Shown one piece after another: positions 1 to 12,796 of a stretch of DNA of 64,000 nucleotides. The stretch is from Kudoa neothunni. Lineage: Eukaryota; Cnidaria. Both the position numbers and the translations under genes were made by a program. The stretch's first letter is position 1. The number at the start of each line of letters is the position of its first letter. The stretch lies in the NCBI GenBank assembly GCA_964304625.1, contig OZ199838.1, forward strand, positions 2,108,001-2,172,000, written 5' to 3'. The notes under the pieces are model-generated. The model was given only the letters and a program-made list of their open reading frames with translations. It was not told the DNA's origin and did no database searches.

Positions 1-1900
1 CGGGAAGGTGCTGAATTTTTGGAGCTGGATACTCCCCCATTACCGTCAACTTATTGAAAACAGATTAGCACCAACAATAATATTACCACTGCACGCGATT
101 TGCTAATGGGTTCAGTGATATGTGTAGATGACTTTAATTTATATTATTTAAATTCAATTGTAACTTTAACTTTGCTCTTTTAACACTTTAAACCAGGGCC
201 TCCCTATTGGGGATGCGGATAACAAGTTTCGATGTACCTAGATCATTTAAGTGATTATAATTACATAATATTAAAATAGTGAAATGTTTGGTATCAAAAA
301 TGGTAAGGAAGAAATCACCTACAAAATCTGTATGTGAATGAAACATAACACCAAATTTTTCACCAATAATTTTATAAATATAAAAATTTCATAAAATCTA
401 AAATTACTCAAATAAAAACAATGTCTCGACATATACATTATGTCAGATCGAAATAAGTCGACTACATCTCGTCTAATCATGTTGTGTTAACCACTTTTTC
501 ATTTTCTGATGAATTTTTATTTACTAATAAAATAAAAATTCGTATTACAAAAATATTAAATTCAGTTTAAATTTTTTTATTTATGTATTGAAATACCACA
601 TTTTGAAATAGTTAATATTGGATTTAAATATTATTCATCAACTGGGTGGATGACACATTCTTAAATTAATTATTCAATGCGATCAAAAAGGTTTTTATAT
701 CATGATTTGAAAGAAATCTTATCAAATAATATTAAGAATACTGTGGTAGAATTAACAAAATTTTGAACTTTTGGTAATTGAGGTATTTGAATAAAAATGT
801 AAATTTTAACAAGAAATAATTTGGTTGAAATTTTGGATGAATACAGAAATTAACACAAATTCAATAAATGATATAAACTTATTTATCAAAAACAATTAAA
901 AACTGTATTGTTAACATATACGTTACTCTGATAAATACAATATTTTGCATTTTTTTATTTGGGAATTATTACCTACAAAATCAAATCTAAAAATGTCGGA
1001 AAATGTAGTTCCATTTTTTTCCTAACAAGCATAAAATTATCCTGCATAAAAACAGTTTATAATATAATTTAAAAAAATATTTGTACAAATTTGTTAGGAA
1101 AAATACGTATAATTTTTGTATGTTTTAACAAAATACCCCAAAAATATTTATAAACTAAAAAAATGGTTATACTTACAAAAAAAGCTGATAAACGATATTT
1201 GATTAAATATGACTACTAAAAAAAGCATTTCTCTTCATAATATACGAAAATTTCAAAATATGGGTTCTGATAGTGCATTTAAGCATTGAATTAATCAAAA
1301 AAATTATACTAAAACATTCAAAATAATTAAATAGGATTGTAAAAAAAATAAACACATTCCGAAATAAGAACGAACGTAATGGAGATAACACGTGATCTAA
1401 GTCTTTTTGTTACAATCTATAAATTTAGAAGTGACCTTTGTGGTGGTACTATAGAGTCCATAATTTCTTGTTTTAAAAAACAAATATGGGAAGAAAAATT
1501 TGATTAGTGAAGATGTTCTTTAGATGCCACAATCTTCATCATTACATTGTCAATTAGAGGATAAAATTCCCCAATCTTGCAAGATTTGCATGCTTTTGTG
1601 TAAAATTTAATATTTAATGATAAGACAAATTTTTTACTTAAATCTCGTTAGCTGAATATTGTCACCCACAAATAAACAAACAATAAAAAATTCCATAATA
1701 AAACCCTAAATAACTAATGAAGTTATCAAAGATAATTAAATAGTAGTAGATTGTGAACTAACTTTGGATAATTAGTATACTTCCTTAAATCATAAGTGAG
1801 GTAACTGATTCAAGAAGAATAAAATATTTAGTGTAAACATATTTTCAAATGAAGGATAAATACTAATTATATCCCTTCCTATTTTTAATCCTAAAGCTTT
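1..1900. other. AT-rich stretch; possible gene ends at the window edge
   Basis: Almost all of this stretch is AT-rich DNA without coding signal. The first 60 bases read on plus as a short open tail ending at a TGA (C-terminal residues LDTPPLPSTY) and could be the last codons of a gene entering the window. On minus, 185-240 reads as a short open tail with splice-like edges. Neither can be assigned. From about 250 to 1900 I see no gene or clear repeat. Confidence 0.25.
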
Positions 1901-1933
1901 TTCCAATATGGCAAGCCACCAAAAAGTTGGGAA

Positions 1934-3230
1934 ATGGAAGGAAGAATACGCCAAATATGGTTTACTAAAAAACTCGTCGATGGTGTTGAAAAACCACTCT
2001 GCGTTCTTTGTAATGTCGTTTATTCAAATTCCAACTTGAAGCCATCAAAGTTGCTTCAACATTTTGAGAACAAACATGGTGGTAAAACACATATAAGAAA
2101 CGATATCCAGTCATTAAAAGTGAAAAGAGCGCGCTATGACCTAAGGGGAACACTTCCTATATTGGGGTTCATTTTCCTGGATAAATCCTTGTTTCTCGCT
2201 TCATTCAAAATAGCTTATGAAGCGGCAAAAGCAAAAAAACCCTGCAATATTGCAGAGACGTTGATAAAACCATGCATTTTGGAGGCAGCAAAGATTGTTT
2301 TGGATGAAGAAGCAGTACAAAAACTCAAAGGAATACCACTATCCAACAATGTTATCCGCAATAAAATTGATGAGATAAGTGCTGATATTCTTGATCAAAT
2401 AGTTCCGGATATCAACGCATCTCCAATGCAAATTTCACTCCAGCTGGATGAGTCAACGGATGTCAAAAACTTTACCGATTGGTCTGAAATCAACAATGGA
2501 TTATTGTATCAAAATAATAAATTTCATACGCGGAAGAGCTTTAACTCATAGACTTTTTAAAGCATTTTACAATGAAATTAACGAAGAAGCTTGTGTTCTT
2601 ATCTACTACACAGAAGTAAGATGGTTGTCTCGAGGATGTGTTTTAAGTCGGTTTTTTGACTTAAAATATGAAATCGAGAAATTTTTATTGGATCAAAAGT
2701 CGGATCTTGCTAATATTCTCAAGTTCCAAAATTTCTCAATAATGTTGGCATATCTCACTGATACCTTTTAACACTTGAACGAATTAAATTATTCGCTTCA
2801 AGGAAAAGATATAAATATTATAAATGCTTCTGACAAGTTACGAACATTTCGCTAAAAGCAAACCCTATGGATTGTCAGGATAAAAAATAAAAATGTGAAT
2901 TCCGAAATTTTGTAAATTGAAATAAAAGATCATTCGGAAAAATCGAAGGAGTCTTTTGATGACTATTTTGCTACTGGAAACTTAAATGAATCTGATAGCT
3001 GGACTGTCAATCCATTCGCCTTCCACATGGAAAAAATGGAGGACGATGAGGACGAAAAAGAAAATTTGATCGAGTTGAGATCGTGCCAATCAATGAAACT
3101 GTTGTTTGAGTCATGTTTACTTGAGCACTTCTGGTGCCACGCCCTAAATACAGTCGAGATTGGATATTGCGTGATTTCATCTTCAATATATCCAGGGAGC
3201 AGCGTGAAATTTCTGAGAAAATTAGAATAA
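1934..3230 (+). mobile_element. hAT-family transposase remnant (ZBED-like)
   Basis: The opening frame codes for a BED-type zinc finger (CVLC, then HFENKH, i.e. C-x2-C and H-x4-H), followed by the start of a hAT transposase core with the typical QLDESTDVKNFT-like motif near residue 170. Matching pieces continue in other frames: TEVRWLSRGCVLSRFF near 2610, which is a hallmark of ZBED5/FAM200-type hAT proteins, and a C-terminal part near 3000-3230. At least three frame changes separate the pieces, so the copy is dead. I could not define terminal inverted repeats or target duplication. A pogo-like element follows directly. Confidence 0.75.
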
Positions 3231-4400
3231 TACAATATTACAATTCAATAAAATCAATAAAGGACGCAAAGAAAATGACGGTTGAAAAGTTTAAACTTAG
3301 TGGTATGATTATTTTTAATCGATAACAATTTATTTCTTAAAGGACATTCAACGCTTGACAGAATTCTTTCTCATGAAACCAAGCTGAAAAATTCAGATGT
3401 TGCATGAAATAGGAAGAGGCATTCAAATGGAAGATTTATCAACATAGACGAATAAGTTATAAATGGTTTATCAAAAAACGCACCAATGGTCACATTATTT
3501 CTGGTGACGTAATACTTGAAATGGCCACCATAATTGCCAGAAAGAATGAAGTTAAAAATTTTCAAGCATTTTCATGGTGAAGCTGCGAGCGCTAACGTCG
3601 CGTCTATTGATTCGTGGATCTATGAAAATAAAAATTTGATAAGCATGTACAGCCCAAAAAATATAATCACTATTGACGAAACTGGTTTGTTTTATGAGCA
3701 ATTACAGAACAGTAGTTATTTATTAAAAGAAGAAAATGACATTAAAGGTAAAAATCTATCGAAAAAAAGAATAACGATTTTGGTATCGTGCTCTTTAAGC
3801 GGAGAAAAGTTGCCCTTAGTCGTAATTGGGAAATACCAAAACCCCAGGTGCTTCAAGGGGGTAAAAAATTTACCTTATGAGTATTATGCCCAAAAAAATT
3901 CTTGGATGACCTCTGCTATTTTTTTCCAGATAATGAAAAAATTAAATTTTAAAATGGAGTCAGAACAACGAAAAATACTAAAAGTGTTTTAAAGCCATTC
4001 AACCTCGGAGTGATTAATTTTCTTAAAAGTAGATATAAAAAAATATTGTCAACTGTTTTAAAAAGTCGGGCATATTTAGCGAAAGTAAAAGCTAATGCGA
4101 ACTTCAAATATTAATTCATTATCATAGGAGATACATAGACGGAAACAAATGATAAAATTTTCGAAGATGAACAGAGTATAAATATTCAATAAAATTTCAA
4201 TATTTTTATAGTCGAGGAAGAACCAAAAGTTCCAATAAAAGATATAAAGCATGCCGTAAGTACATTAAGGAAGGTGTTTATTCAGAAAGATCCATCTGGA
4301 CTCATCGATCTTCATCCGATAATGGATCGAATTTTAAAAATATCATCTCAAAGATGGCATCAAACTAAAATTACTTCATTTTTTCATAAAAATTAATAAT
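3230..4400 (+). mobile_element. pogo/Tigger-like transposase remnant
   Basis: The longest open piece (3534-3992, 152 residues) is the catalytic core of a pogo/Tigger (DDE_1) transposase: HGEAASANVASIDSW, then YSPKNIITIDETGLFY containing the first catalytic Asp, then a KGVKNLPYEYY-type segment. Earlier bases (about 3230-3530) give the helix-turn-helix side with stops. Later bases (about 3990-4090) read as LGVINFLKSRYKK, the part after the last catalytic Asp, so the DNAPSH-type segment between them is deleted. The element is dead. It abuts the hAT remnant upstream and may have inserted at its 3' end. Confidence 0.7.
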
Positions 4401-4696
4401 TTTGTCTGGTTGAGTTAAAGTAGGATAAACGCACAAAACAAGTTTAAATCGAATATTTTTACAAGTGCGCATGTGCGTGACTCGATATTGCTTAAAACCT
4501 TTTTATTGCGTAATTTTTTATGAATAAATTAAAAGTTGTAAAAAAAGAAGATAATAAGAGAAAACAGTACCATAGTATTTAATTTGTAATCTAAACGAAA
4601 TAATGTCACAGACGGAAAAAACGTAAAGTAATTCAAAAATTTTCATCCGACTGATTAGCAACTTGATCACGTTAAGTGATTCTAACAGTCTTAACT
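4401..4696. other. AT-rich spacer downstream of the transglutaminase homologue
   Basis: Low-complexity AT-rich DNA between the pogo remnant and the stop codon of the minus-strand transglutaminase-like gene; it includes that gene's 3' UTR. No other feature is visible. Confidence 0.4.
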
Positions 4697-6829
4697 TCAT
4701 GAAGAGTTGGGATGTTGGGTGGGCCCACGTATGATAACTCTGATTCCATACATTCCTGCCAACTTAGGGATGACAGTAAATTTGGCATTCAGGATATCAT
4801 ACTTGCTCACCTTTCTATAAAAATACTTAAAAAAATACATAAGGATTCAATAACCCGATAAGTTTATTCTCATTCTCATCACAAAAGTCCAGTTCAAGCA
4901 ACACATTCACATTTTCCATGTTATAAGGCAGTGTATTATCCATTTTGACCACAATTGGACAACTTCTATCAAGAAAAATTTTATTTGGCACAGTAATAGT
5001 TATTGGAGGAGTTTCTATAGGATAACGAACTTCTTTCTTGTAAAACTGTCCTTGGTAGGTGAAAAAACCTTCCACCAAAACTATGCATGCATCGCTTTTG
5101 ATATGACCAAGTATGGTTCTAGCATCCACTTTAAACAGATCGCTTTTTAATTTTTTGCGGCCAAATTTTAAAGTTTTAGTAACTATTTCGTCTGACAGGA
5201 TGTTTGGATGATGTATCACATAACATTTGAGAGTTAGGTCAATTTTATCCCCTTTACCATATTGCAGATCTACTTTTAGCTCTAAACCTTGCCCCAACAA
5301 AATGGATTGTTTATGAGAAACATTTTCAAAGGTTAACGATATCTTTTGATCACTTTCATCATCTTGCGTCGTGTCGGCGTTTATTCTGCTAACTTTATCC
5401 AACACTGAACCTTGTTTGTGTTTGTAATTGTCGGTGATATCGGACACATCATTCGATCCAATAGCTTTAGTGACAATTTTTTTTCCTATTATTGAATCTT
5501 GCTCGAGAAACTTCTGGGGTTTGCCGTCAACCATCACCATTTGTATCACATTGGCATTCACCTCACTGTAAACATACTTGGTTTCAAAGCCTACGTTTAG
5601 ATCGCCGGTTTTCACAGCAATCACGGGAACTGGACCACAGGTAAGATGTGGGTTTTCTGATGTCTTTTTTGGTGTTGCATCGCATACCTGCCATCCATCA
5701 TACTTATCTAAGCAAGGATACCGTATGTTACATTCCACCCATGAGTGGAAGGTGAAGACAGTGTCCTTTGATAGCTCACGTATCAGTTTGTAATTTTCGT
5801 CATGATACACCTCTAGGTCAATGGTACCATCATTGTCATTAGCTATACTGTATCCGGTGACTATTCTAGAACCAATTCCAGCCAATCGACAAACTACACT
5901 CGACGCTGGTAAAAAGTACAATCATCTTCCAATTAATTACTTGAACACAGAACGCCTGCGATTGAAATGCCATGACCGTATTTGACTATTTCCTTTTCAG
6001 CGAGAAACTTTTCAAATATACCCTTTGAACCGGTCCAATCTTCTGGATTTATTCCATCATAGGATTCCCTTTCCTTCGTAAATTCAAGAATTCCATCTTT
6101 CTCCAAATTGCTTATCATCACAGTGAGTTCTCTTGCGAACTTGTACATACAAGATCTTGAAGATTTATCCATTTTTCTTAGAATAACTAACAGCGTTTCA
6201 ATAGCAGGTTTGCTGAACTGATTCAGACACCAATTCTTCGATTTTATATAATCAGGGTGACCATAGTAAATAACTGTTTCTGGATTCAGAATATATTCAT
6301 CTCTCTCAACATCATTAGGCATATACGTTTCATCATCTTAAATCATAGCAATAATTGTATTAGCATAATAAAATGCGATAAATTTGACAGAATACTTATA
6401 TTCCATGGATTGCAAAACATCAAAAATTTTTCCCTCATTAAAACATTATCTCCCATCTTTAGAGTGATCTCATATCCTCCGATGTCGCAATTAACAGGAG
6501 ATTCCAGCTGACAAACTGGATCCTCGCCAGATTTGCGAATCACTTTCACTTTCCATTTGGTTTCCGATGTGTCTTCCAATGAGTACGACTAAATTCATTT
6601 CAAATTTTGACAACTTACAACAAAATACAATTTTAGCTTCATCCATAATATCACCATTAGCTTCTACGCGTAAAGAGATTTTCTGCGAATATTCATCGAT
6701 GCCTTGAATAGTATCCTCCTTGAATGAGAAATTGTAAATCCCCCCTCGACGAATAATTGGGTCGTCCCACATAATCGAACCAACCGATTTAACCTCATCC
6801 TTAGCATTCACACTTTGCGATCCACCCAT
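4697..6829 (-). CDS. Transglutaminase homologue, probably catalytically inactive
   Basis: Five exons (6829-6629, 6588-6396, 6336-5941, 5905-4855, 4814-4697) join in frame to 652 residues, close to the 690 of vertebrate TG2. Seen in order: N-terminal beta-sandwich (DDPIIRRGG, then NCDIGGYEITLKMGDNVL and a CNPWN signature), the core, and two C-terminal barrels ending in a FTVIPKLAGMYGIRV strand. Of the catalytic triad, His (FTFHSWVEC) and Asp (DGWQVCDATP) are kept, and the transition-state Trp is kept in DWTGS. The universal YGQCW nucleophile motif reads YGHGI, so the Cys is replaced by Gly. By analogy with erythrocyte band 4.2, this suggests a structural, non-cross-linking role. No signal peptide is visible. 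Introns are 35-59 nt. The junction after exon 3 has two possible donors, but neither restores the Cys. Confidence 0.9.
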
Positions 6830-8640
6830 GTTAATTTTTTATCGCGATCCCAACGAGAAACTATCAGTAACGATATTAGTATCACTCACGAAAACTCTTT
6901 TATTATAAATATAATACTACAATCTACCTTTTAAAAACAATTGATTCCTATGCATAAAAATAAGAATAACTAACTTTCAGTTCTAAAATATTCATTATTC
7001 CTATGAGTGAAACTGATTTTTTTGAATGTTCCGCAGTCAAATTTGATACATTTATTAAAATAGAATATAAAACTTACTTGATATTTTATCTATTTTTAAA
7101 TAATAAATAAACCATAATTTAATCTTAATTTTATACAAAAATTTTTTAGTTGAGGTTACCGTCATCATCAAGTTCAGTCATAGTTTGTAAGAACATCGTT
7201 ATATAAATTAAAACATCCAATAATTAAAAGTTCTAATATATTATATTTTAATATCTGAATAATTTAATATCTTTATTATTTTATCAACTTTAATGCAAGC
7301 AATGATTAAATCCAAATAAAACAACCTAAATATGACTATTCGGATCGAAATCATTTTATTATTATTCAGTGATTGGACCATGTTTCATGTTACTATATTA
7401 TAAATGTAATGATTAATTAAGAAAATTATTTTATATTTATATATTATTTTAATTTGTCAATGGCGAACGAATATTTTTTTAAATTATCATGATAACTTTA
7501 GTTCCGATAAATTCATTATTCGGATCGTGACCTAGCCGCATCAATACTGAAGATATGATTATTTTTTGGAAGAGAATAAATTGATCTTAAGTTTCGAAAT
7601 TTCAACATTTAAAGTATAAATTTTTAAAACCTAGGCCATATATTTTAGTTTGAAACATCAATTAAAACTATTACATAAATGTTACTATCAAGGTATTAGT
7701 GAATAACCGTTTAGTTTCGGTGTTAATACATTGGATACAAATAAATTGATGATTAAAATTAAATATAATAAAATCTGTTTAATCATAAACATAAAATATT
7801 TAAATGCTTTATAATTTATTTACAGCAACAAATATTTACGCTTAATGGGCCGAATCGAGATTCGAGGTTATTCCATTTTTAATCCTATTTTCTTGAGGCA
7901 CTATAATAATCAATACTTTTGTTTAAAATCAACAAAATTAACCTTTAATTATTATTTTTTAAATTTTCTTATCTACCAGTTGTTAATACTAATACAATTG
8001 TATTTCCTTTAAAAAATTCACAATAATATTTAAATCTTAAAAGTATATTAATCATTTTATTACATTTACTAATGAATTTTTAAAAAAATACTTTCCTTTC
8101 GGACTCGGTTTTATAAACTCATAATACCCTCTTCTTGTTATTAAAAATATTTCTTATCATTAGATTGAACTAATGAATCGGATATCTATTTATTTAACAC
8201 CCATTAATACCCAATTTTAAGTATCTACTAAAACTTTGGATAATTAACCAATCTTTTCAATATTCCCCTCTCGTTCAATTATTTAATCCCATCAACTCTT
8301 ACTCACAGACTGCATACAGATTTTATTTTTTAGATTTTGCTAAATAAAATTATTTATTTCTCATTTCTCCTTTCCCAGGGCTAGAAATGATTAAAAATAG
8401 TCAAAACTAGTGACACCTGAATATTATGTATCATGACAATAGTCATTTTAAGTATTATTATTATTAGGTTACACCACTAAAATATAAACGAGACATAAAA
8501 CAAAGATACTGAGAATAATTTTATAGATAGCTGTTAAAAGCTTATTCCTAAAAACATTTAAAGAATTTTTGCCTAATTGTTATTGAGTTTAATAGCCCTG
8601 AATAATATAATTCCTTAGAAATCGAGAAGTACGCCATTAA
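6830..8640. other. Intergenic AT-rich DNA
   Basis: The promoter side of the transglutaminase homologue, then about 1.8 kb of AT-rich sequence with short A and T runs. I found no open frame of note, RNA gene or repeat structure. Confidence 0.5.
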
Positions 8641-9020
8641 CCCATAATGCAAAAATTCTCCCTATCTAATTTTGATGTTATTTAATTTACCCTCGGTTGA
8701 GAACCCCTGCATTAGAGAGTTAAACGACGGCGCACCACATAAATGACACCGCATGTTTCAAAAATTTTTATTCCATTTTGTAATAATTTCCTGTATTCGT
8801 TAAACTAAAAAAGTCGTGGGGTCCTTTTTACTTCAGCCCAGAGTCTGTCGAAGGAAAAAATTTTGATTGATTATATGTAATCAATACTAGCGCAAAAGCC
8901 CCGCTTTGCGAAGGTTTCCTTTCCCAGCCAAATAGGTTAAAACCTGGCGCAGACTAAAGCCTTGATGATTTTTGAGTAGATAGCGCTAATGTCCAGTTTT
9001 GCCTGGTACTGTGTGGTGGA
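8641..9020. repeat. Unclassified GC-richer block, possible degraded repeat
   Basis: Base composition is less AT-rich than the flanks. Near 8683-8716 the sequence CGGTTGAGAACCCCTG is followed by CATTAGAGAGTTAA. The first resembles a hAT MITE end, and the second resembles the CGTTAGAGGGTTAA seen at a piggyBac end (18514-18527) and at 11589-11600. No coding frame is visible. I read it as fragments of DNA-transposon ends, but I cannot find the partner end. Confidence 0.3.
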
Positions 9021-10759
9021 AAATTTTAACGATTAGTTTTATTTCTGAATGGAGAGATTCTACGATTAAGTTAATTTAATTAGCAGGTAAAAAACTGTAA
9101 ATTTAATTTTTCTATTTTAATTGTTGTATTTTAAAGCTTGTCATTATTTTTGCAATGTGATGATTTAGAAAAACAAAATTATGCGCGTACTTTCCATTCA
9201 AATATAAATAGAGATATTGAAGGAAAGTAATAATTATTTTTACGTTTATTTTACAAATTAATGACCAAAAATATGACCTTAATTTTTTGAGCAATTTAAT
9301 TAACGATTAAAGTTCATTTATTTATTAAACAAAATCATTAAGTAATTTGAATAGGACCTTAAATTCTTTTAAAAATCTTACGATAAAAATATTAATTGTT
9401 ACTCCGTTTTTGCAATTTTATAAATGATGTTTTAAAAAGCTGTGAGGGGTAACTTACGTATTCACTATTTTAACATAATTTGCCGATTTTTAAAGAAATG
9501 AAACCTTTCTTTTTAACAAAAATACTTACTTCTTCAAAAATATATATATTTAATTATCAAATACGATTAAATCAAAAATGTAAAGGTATTTTTTGTTTAA
9601 AAAATTACAGTAATGCTTAAATATCACCTGTTTTTCTCGAAGGAGTGCACCCTTTTAAAAATAACGTACTGTTTGAGTGTCCTAAAATAATTTCTTTGTA
9701 TTGAACTATTGATAGATTAACGAAAACTTTGTGAAAATACCGGTTAGATCGAACAAACCAATAATTTCTTGTTAGCCTACATCACACATATAGAGAGAGG
9801 ACTGTATTTTGTGCAAAAGTAATCGTGAATATAAATTCTTAAATTACATATAGAATGAGGTGTTGCATATTTTCATGCAATTTTTATAACATAATGAATT
9901 ATTTTTAACGAATAGAAAATTATATATTGATTTGAATATTAACCTTAAGGTTTGGATTTAAGGAATAATTAGGTTACTAAGAACTTAAACATTATTTAAA
10001 AAGTTATCTCATCAAATATAAACTTACCGAATTAGTTATGTCTGCTGTTTTGCAGAAAAGTTTAGGGAAACCGAAACACAAGTAAAAACTTATCGAAATG
10101 ACGAATATAGTTTGAATCTCAATCGACATATTCGATAAAATGAAATTTAAACCTAAAAATTTATCATAAAAATTTAATTATTTGAAAACTCTACACACAT
10201 TCTATATCGTTTTTAGGATGCGTGTAAAGACCCAAATTATTCCAACATGGCAACAACTTCAATAACGAATTATGTGTTTTGTTTAAAATGACCATAAGTC
10301 TTTCTCTCTTAACTATACTCATAACGTTTGAAAATGAATGTAGAACGTAAATAATTTGACTATGGTTAAAATTTTAAAGGACATGCTACATCTCTTATAA
10401 ATGTGACGATAATAGTTCTATTTGTCTTAAAATTACTCCAAACAGACATATGTAACCTTTCTAAAAATTATACAATATATTTATCAGATTCTCTTTGTAT
10501 GCAGAGAGTAAAAGCTCATTCTAATTAAGTGTCACTCTGAAGTAAATAAACCAATATTACGCAGGTACCTATTAATCTGGTAATTGATGTAAACAGCCAG
10601 AAAATTCCTTACTTCTGATAACGATATTGATCATATTTATACTTTTAAGTGAATGAACGATTTTTGTTAATGGTATCATCTGTTCAAATGTGAAATAAAA
10701 GCTGTATTAAAAAAAAGTTTCTCCATGGCACACGCGCACTGTGGGCACAGACAGACAAG

Positions 10760-10796
<37 letters not shown>

Positions 10797-10933
10797 GATT
10801 CCTTATCAAATTTTTTAAAAATCTATTTATTAAAGGAATCTAGGATAGTGGACGAAACTTTAAATATGTCAGATAATTATTAAATATTCTATGAACAAAT
10901 TATAATCTTGATGGGGTCTAAAGACCCCAAGCC
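9021..10933. other. Intergenic AT-rich DNA with a TA microsatellite
   Basis: No gene is visible. A (TA)n run of about 30 nt lies at 10764-10793. Near 10912-10927 a palindrome GGGGTCTAAAGACCCC precedes the MITE and may be part of a piggyBac-like terminus (see the MITE entry). Confidence 0.5.
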
Positions 10934-10941
10934 CATTAGAG

Positions 10942-11588
10942 AAGTGTTTGCCAAACTTTTTTCTACCGTACCCCACTTATTTTCGAAAAAAGTTCTCTGG
11001 CACATATTTCTTAAACGTATTAAGTTTGTTTTACTTAAATTTTTTTTAATTTTAACCATAGCTCCATTTCACATTTAAATTTGAAAGCAATGAATATATA
11101 TTTCTTTTCTGATTAAAATTAAAATGTGTTCAATCCTATCTAATTTAATTTATCGAATAACCTTAAAAATTAACATCTTTAATTCTTTATCCCATCGAAA
11201 CCAGCATCAAGTGGAACTCGTGGTAAGCCAACCTTCGTTAGGAAAGACTTTCGTGTATATGGGGTTAATGAACCGAAAATAAAAAATTTAAACACAAAAT
11301 TAATCAATATTACAGTAGGTTTAATCAAAATGAGGGATATATAATTGATTCTATTCGAGTGAAGGACACGTTAAATATTATTACTAATTTTTATATAATT
11401 AATCATTTCGTTTGAATTTTTTATGATATCTACTGTCACTTAAAAATAAGTGACATCGAAAATTGCGATATTGACTTCAAAGTACGTCATACTGCACAAT
11501 TATTTCATCATTATCCCTGTCACACGGATACTCAGGATTTTCCGCGTCCCACCAGGGGAGGGGTATGGGACTCACGTTGGGAACATTG
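10942..11588. mobile_element. hAT-type MITE, copy A
   Basis: This non-coding 647-bp element shares end sequences and internal segments with the copy at 58731-60765: a left end with GTGTTTGCCAAACTTTTTTC and CCCCACTT, an inner CTTCGTTAGGAAAGACTTTCG stretch, and a right end CCCACGTTGGGAAC. It is flanked by 8-bp near-duplicates, CATTAGAG (10934-10941) and CGTTAGAG (11589-11596), which is the hAT signature. Removing it rejoins CATTAGAGGGTTAA, itself resembling a piggyBac-type end, so it seems to have inserted into an older element. Confidence 0.7.
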
Positions 11589-11887
11589 CGTTAGAGGGTT
11601 AACCGAAATTTCAATATCCGAAATTAAAATTCTTAGCCAACATAAATTCCGAGAATTCGAATTGGACATTAGTAATAACAAATAAATGAAAATCACGTTA
11701 GAATATTCACTTAAAGTATACAAAATTAAGTTGTAATATGTCCTGGTTTAAGATGTTTAAACTAATTGTTAATTAAAATATAATCACCCTTTTTTTAGTA
11801 GTCTACGTAAAAAATTATCAAAAGCAAAAAAAAAGAAATCGTTCAAATGGGACCAAATGAAAATATAAGCATTAAAACAAATATTTA

Positions 11888-12759
11888 TTACAAATTTGAA
11901 GGTTTAAAGTAGATGGTGGTAATAAATTTTTCTCTATATCTTCTGGAGACGCTCATCGAGTAAATATTATCCTGGAATTAAATAAAAAAACACACGAACA
12001 ACGATCGTCAAACTTTAGTTGGCATACAATAGACATGCCTCAGGGTGACGGGTTCAGGAGCTCCGAGTTCAATTGGTTCCCCCTAAAAATTCATAACAAC
12101 ACCAACAGATTAGCTAATTATCACACTAGTCACGTACAAAAGAATCTTTGTTGGATTTGAATTTGTTGAGGATTGAGTTCATATTATGGGAGGGGAGAGT
12201 TGGTGGCGAGGAATTGGATTTCGAGGTGTTATTAGTAGAATGTGGAGAATAATGAATTTTATTGACTTTAGAAAAAGGTGGACTATTATCACTTAGGTTG
12301 ATAGGGGGTATAATTTGAGTGAACTCGTCATTCAAATTGGATTCATCCACATTTGGTTGGTTGTTTTTGCAGTTACCATACGCATCATCTACAATGTAGA
12401 GCAAATTAAAAATAGCTCCGCTCAATTTCCAAAATGGTCCTTTTATTACATTGATTAGATGTTTTATTCGAGCATTCGGAAGCATCCAAACGCAAAGATT
12501 CAAAAACATTGGTATCACTGTTAGTGACGTGGATAACGTTGTTTCTTCCCATGTGGCCATCATCTACGGTACTCTATAGTGGAGAGATGACATGGCAATG
12601 GGCAGGAAAGTCACATACAATATTATGATTGAATTTCCATTGGTTATCTACCAGAAATTTGAATTCATATATGCCTTCTTCCAGTTCAAGAATAGCGAGA
12701 AATTCGTTGCCGCTAATTGTGGATAGTTAAGGTGGGGAAAAAGTGTATTGTTTGTGTGT

Positions 12760-12796
<37 letters not shown>

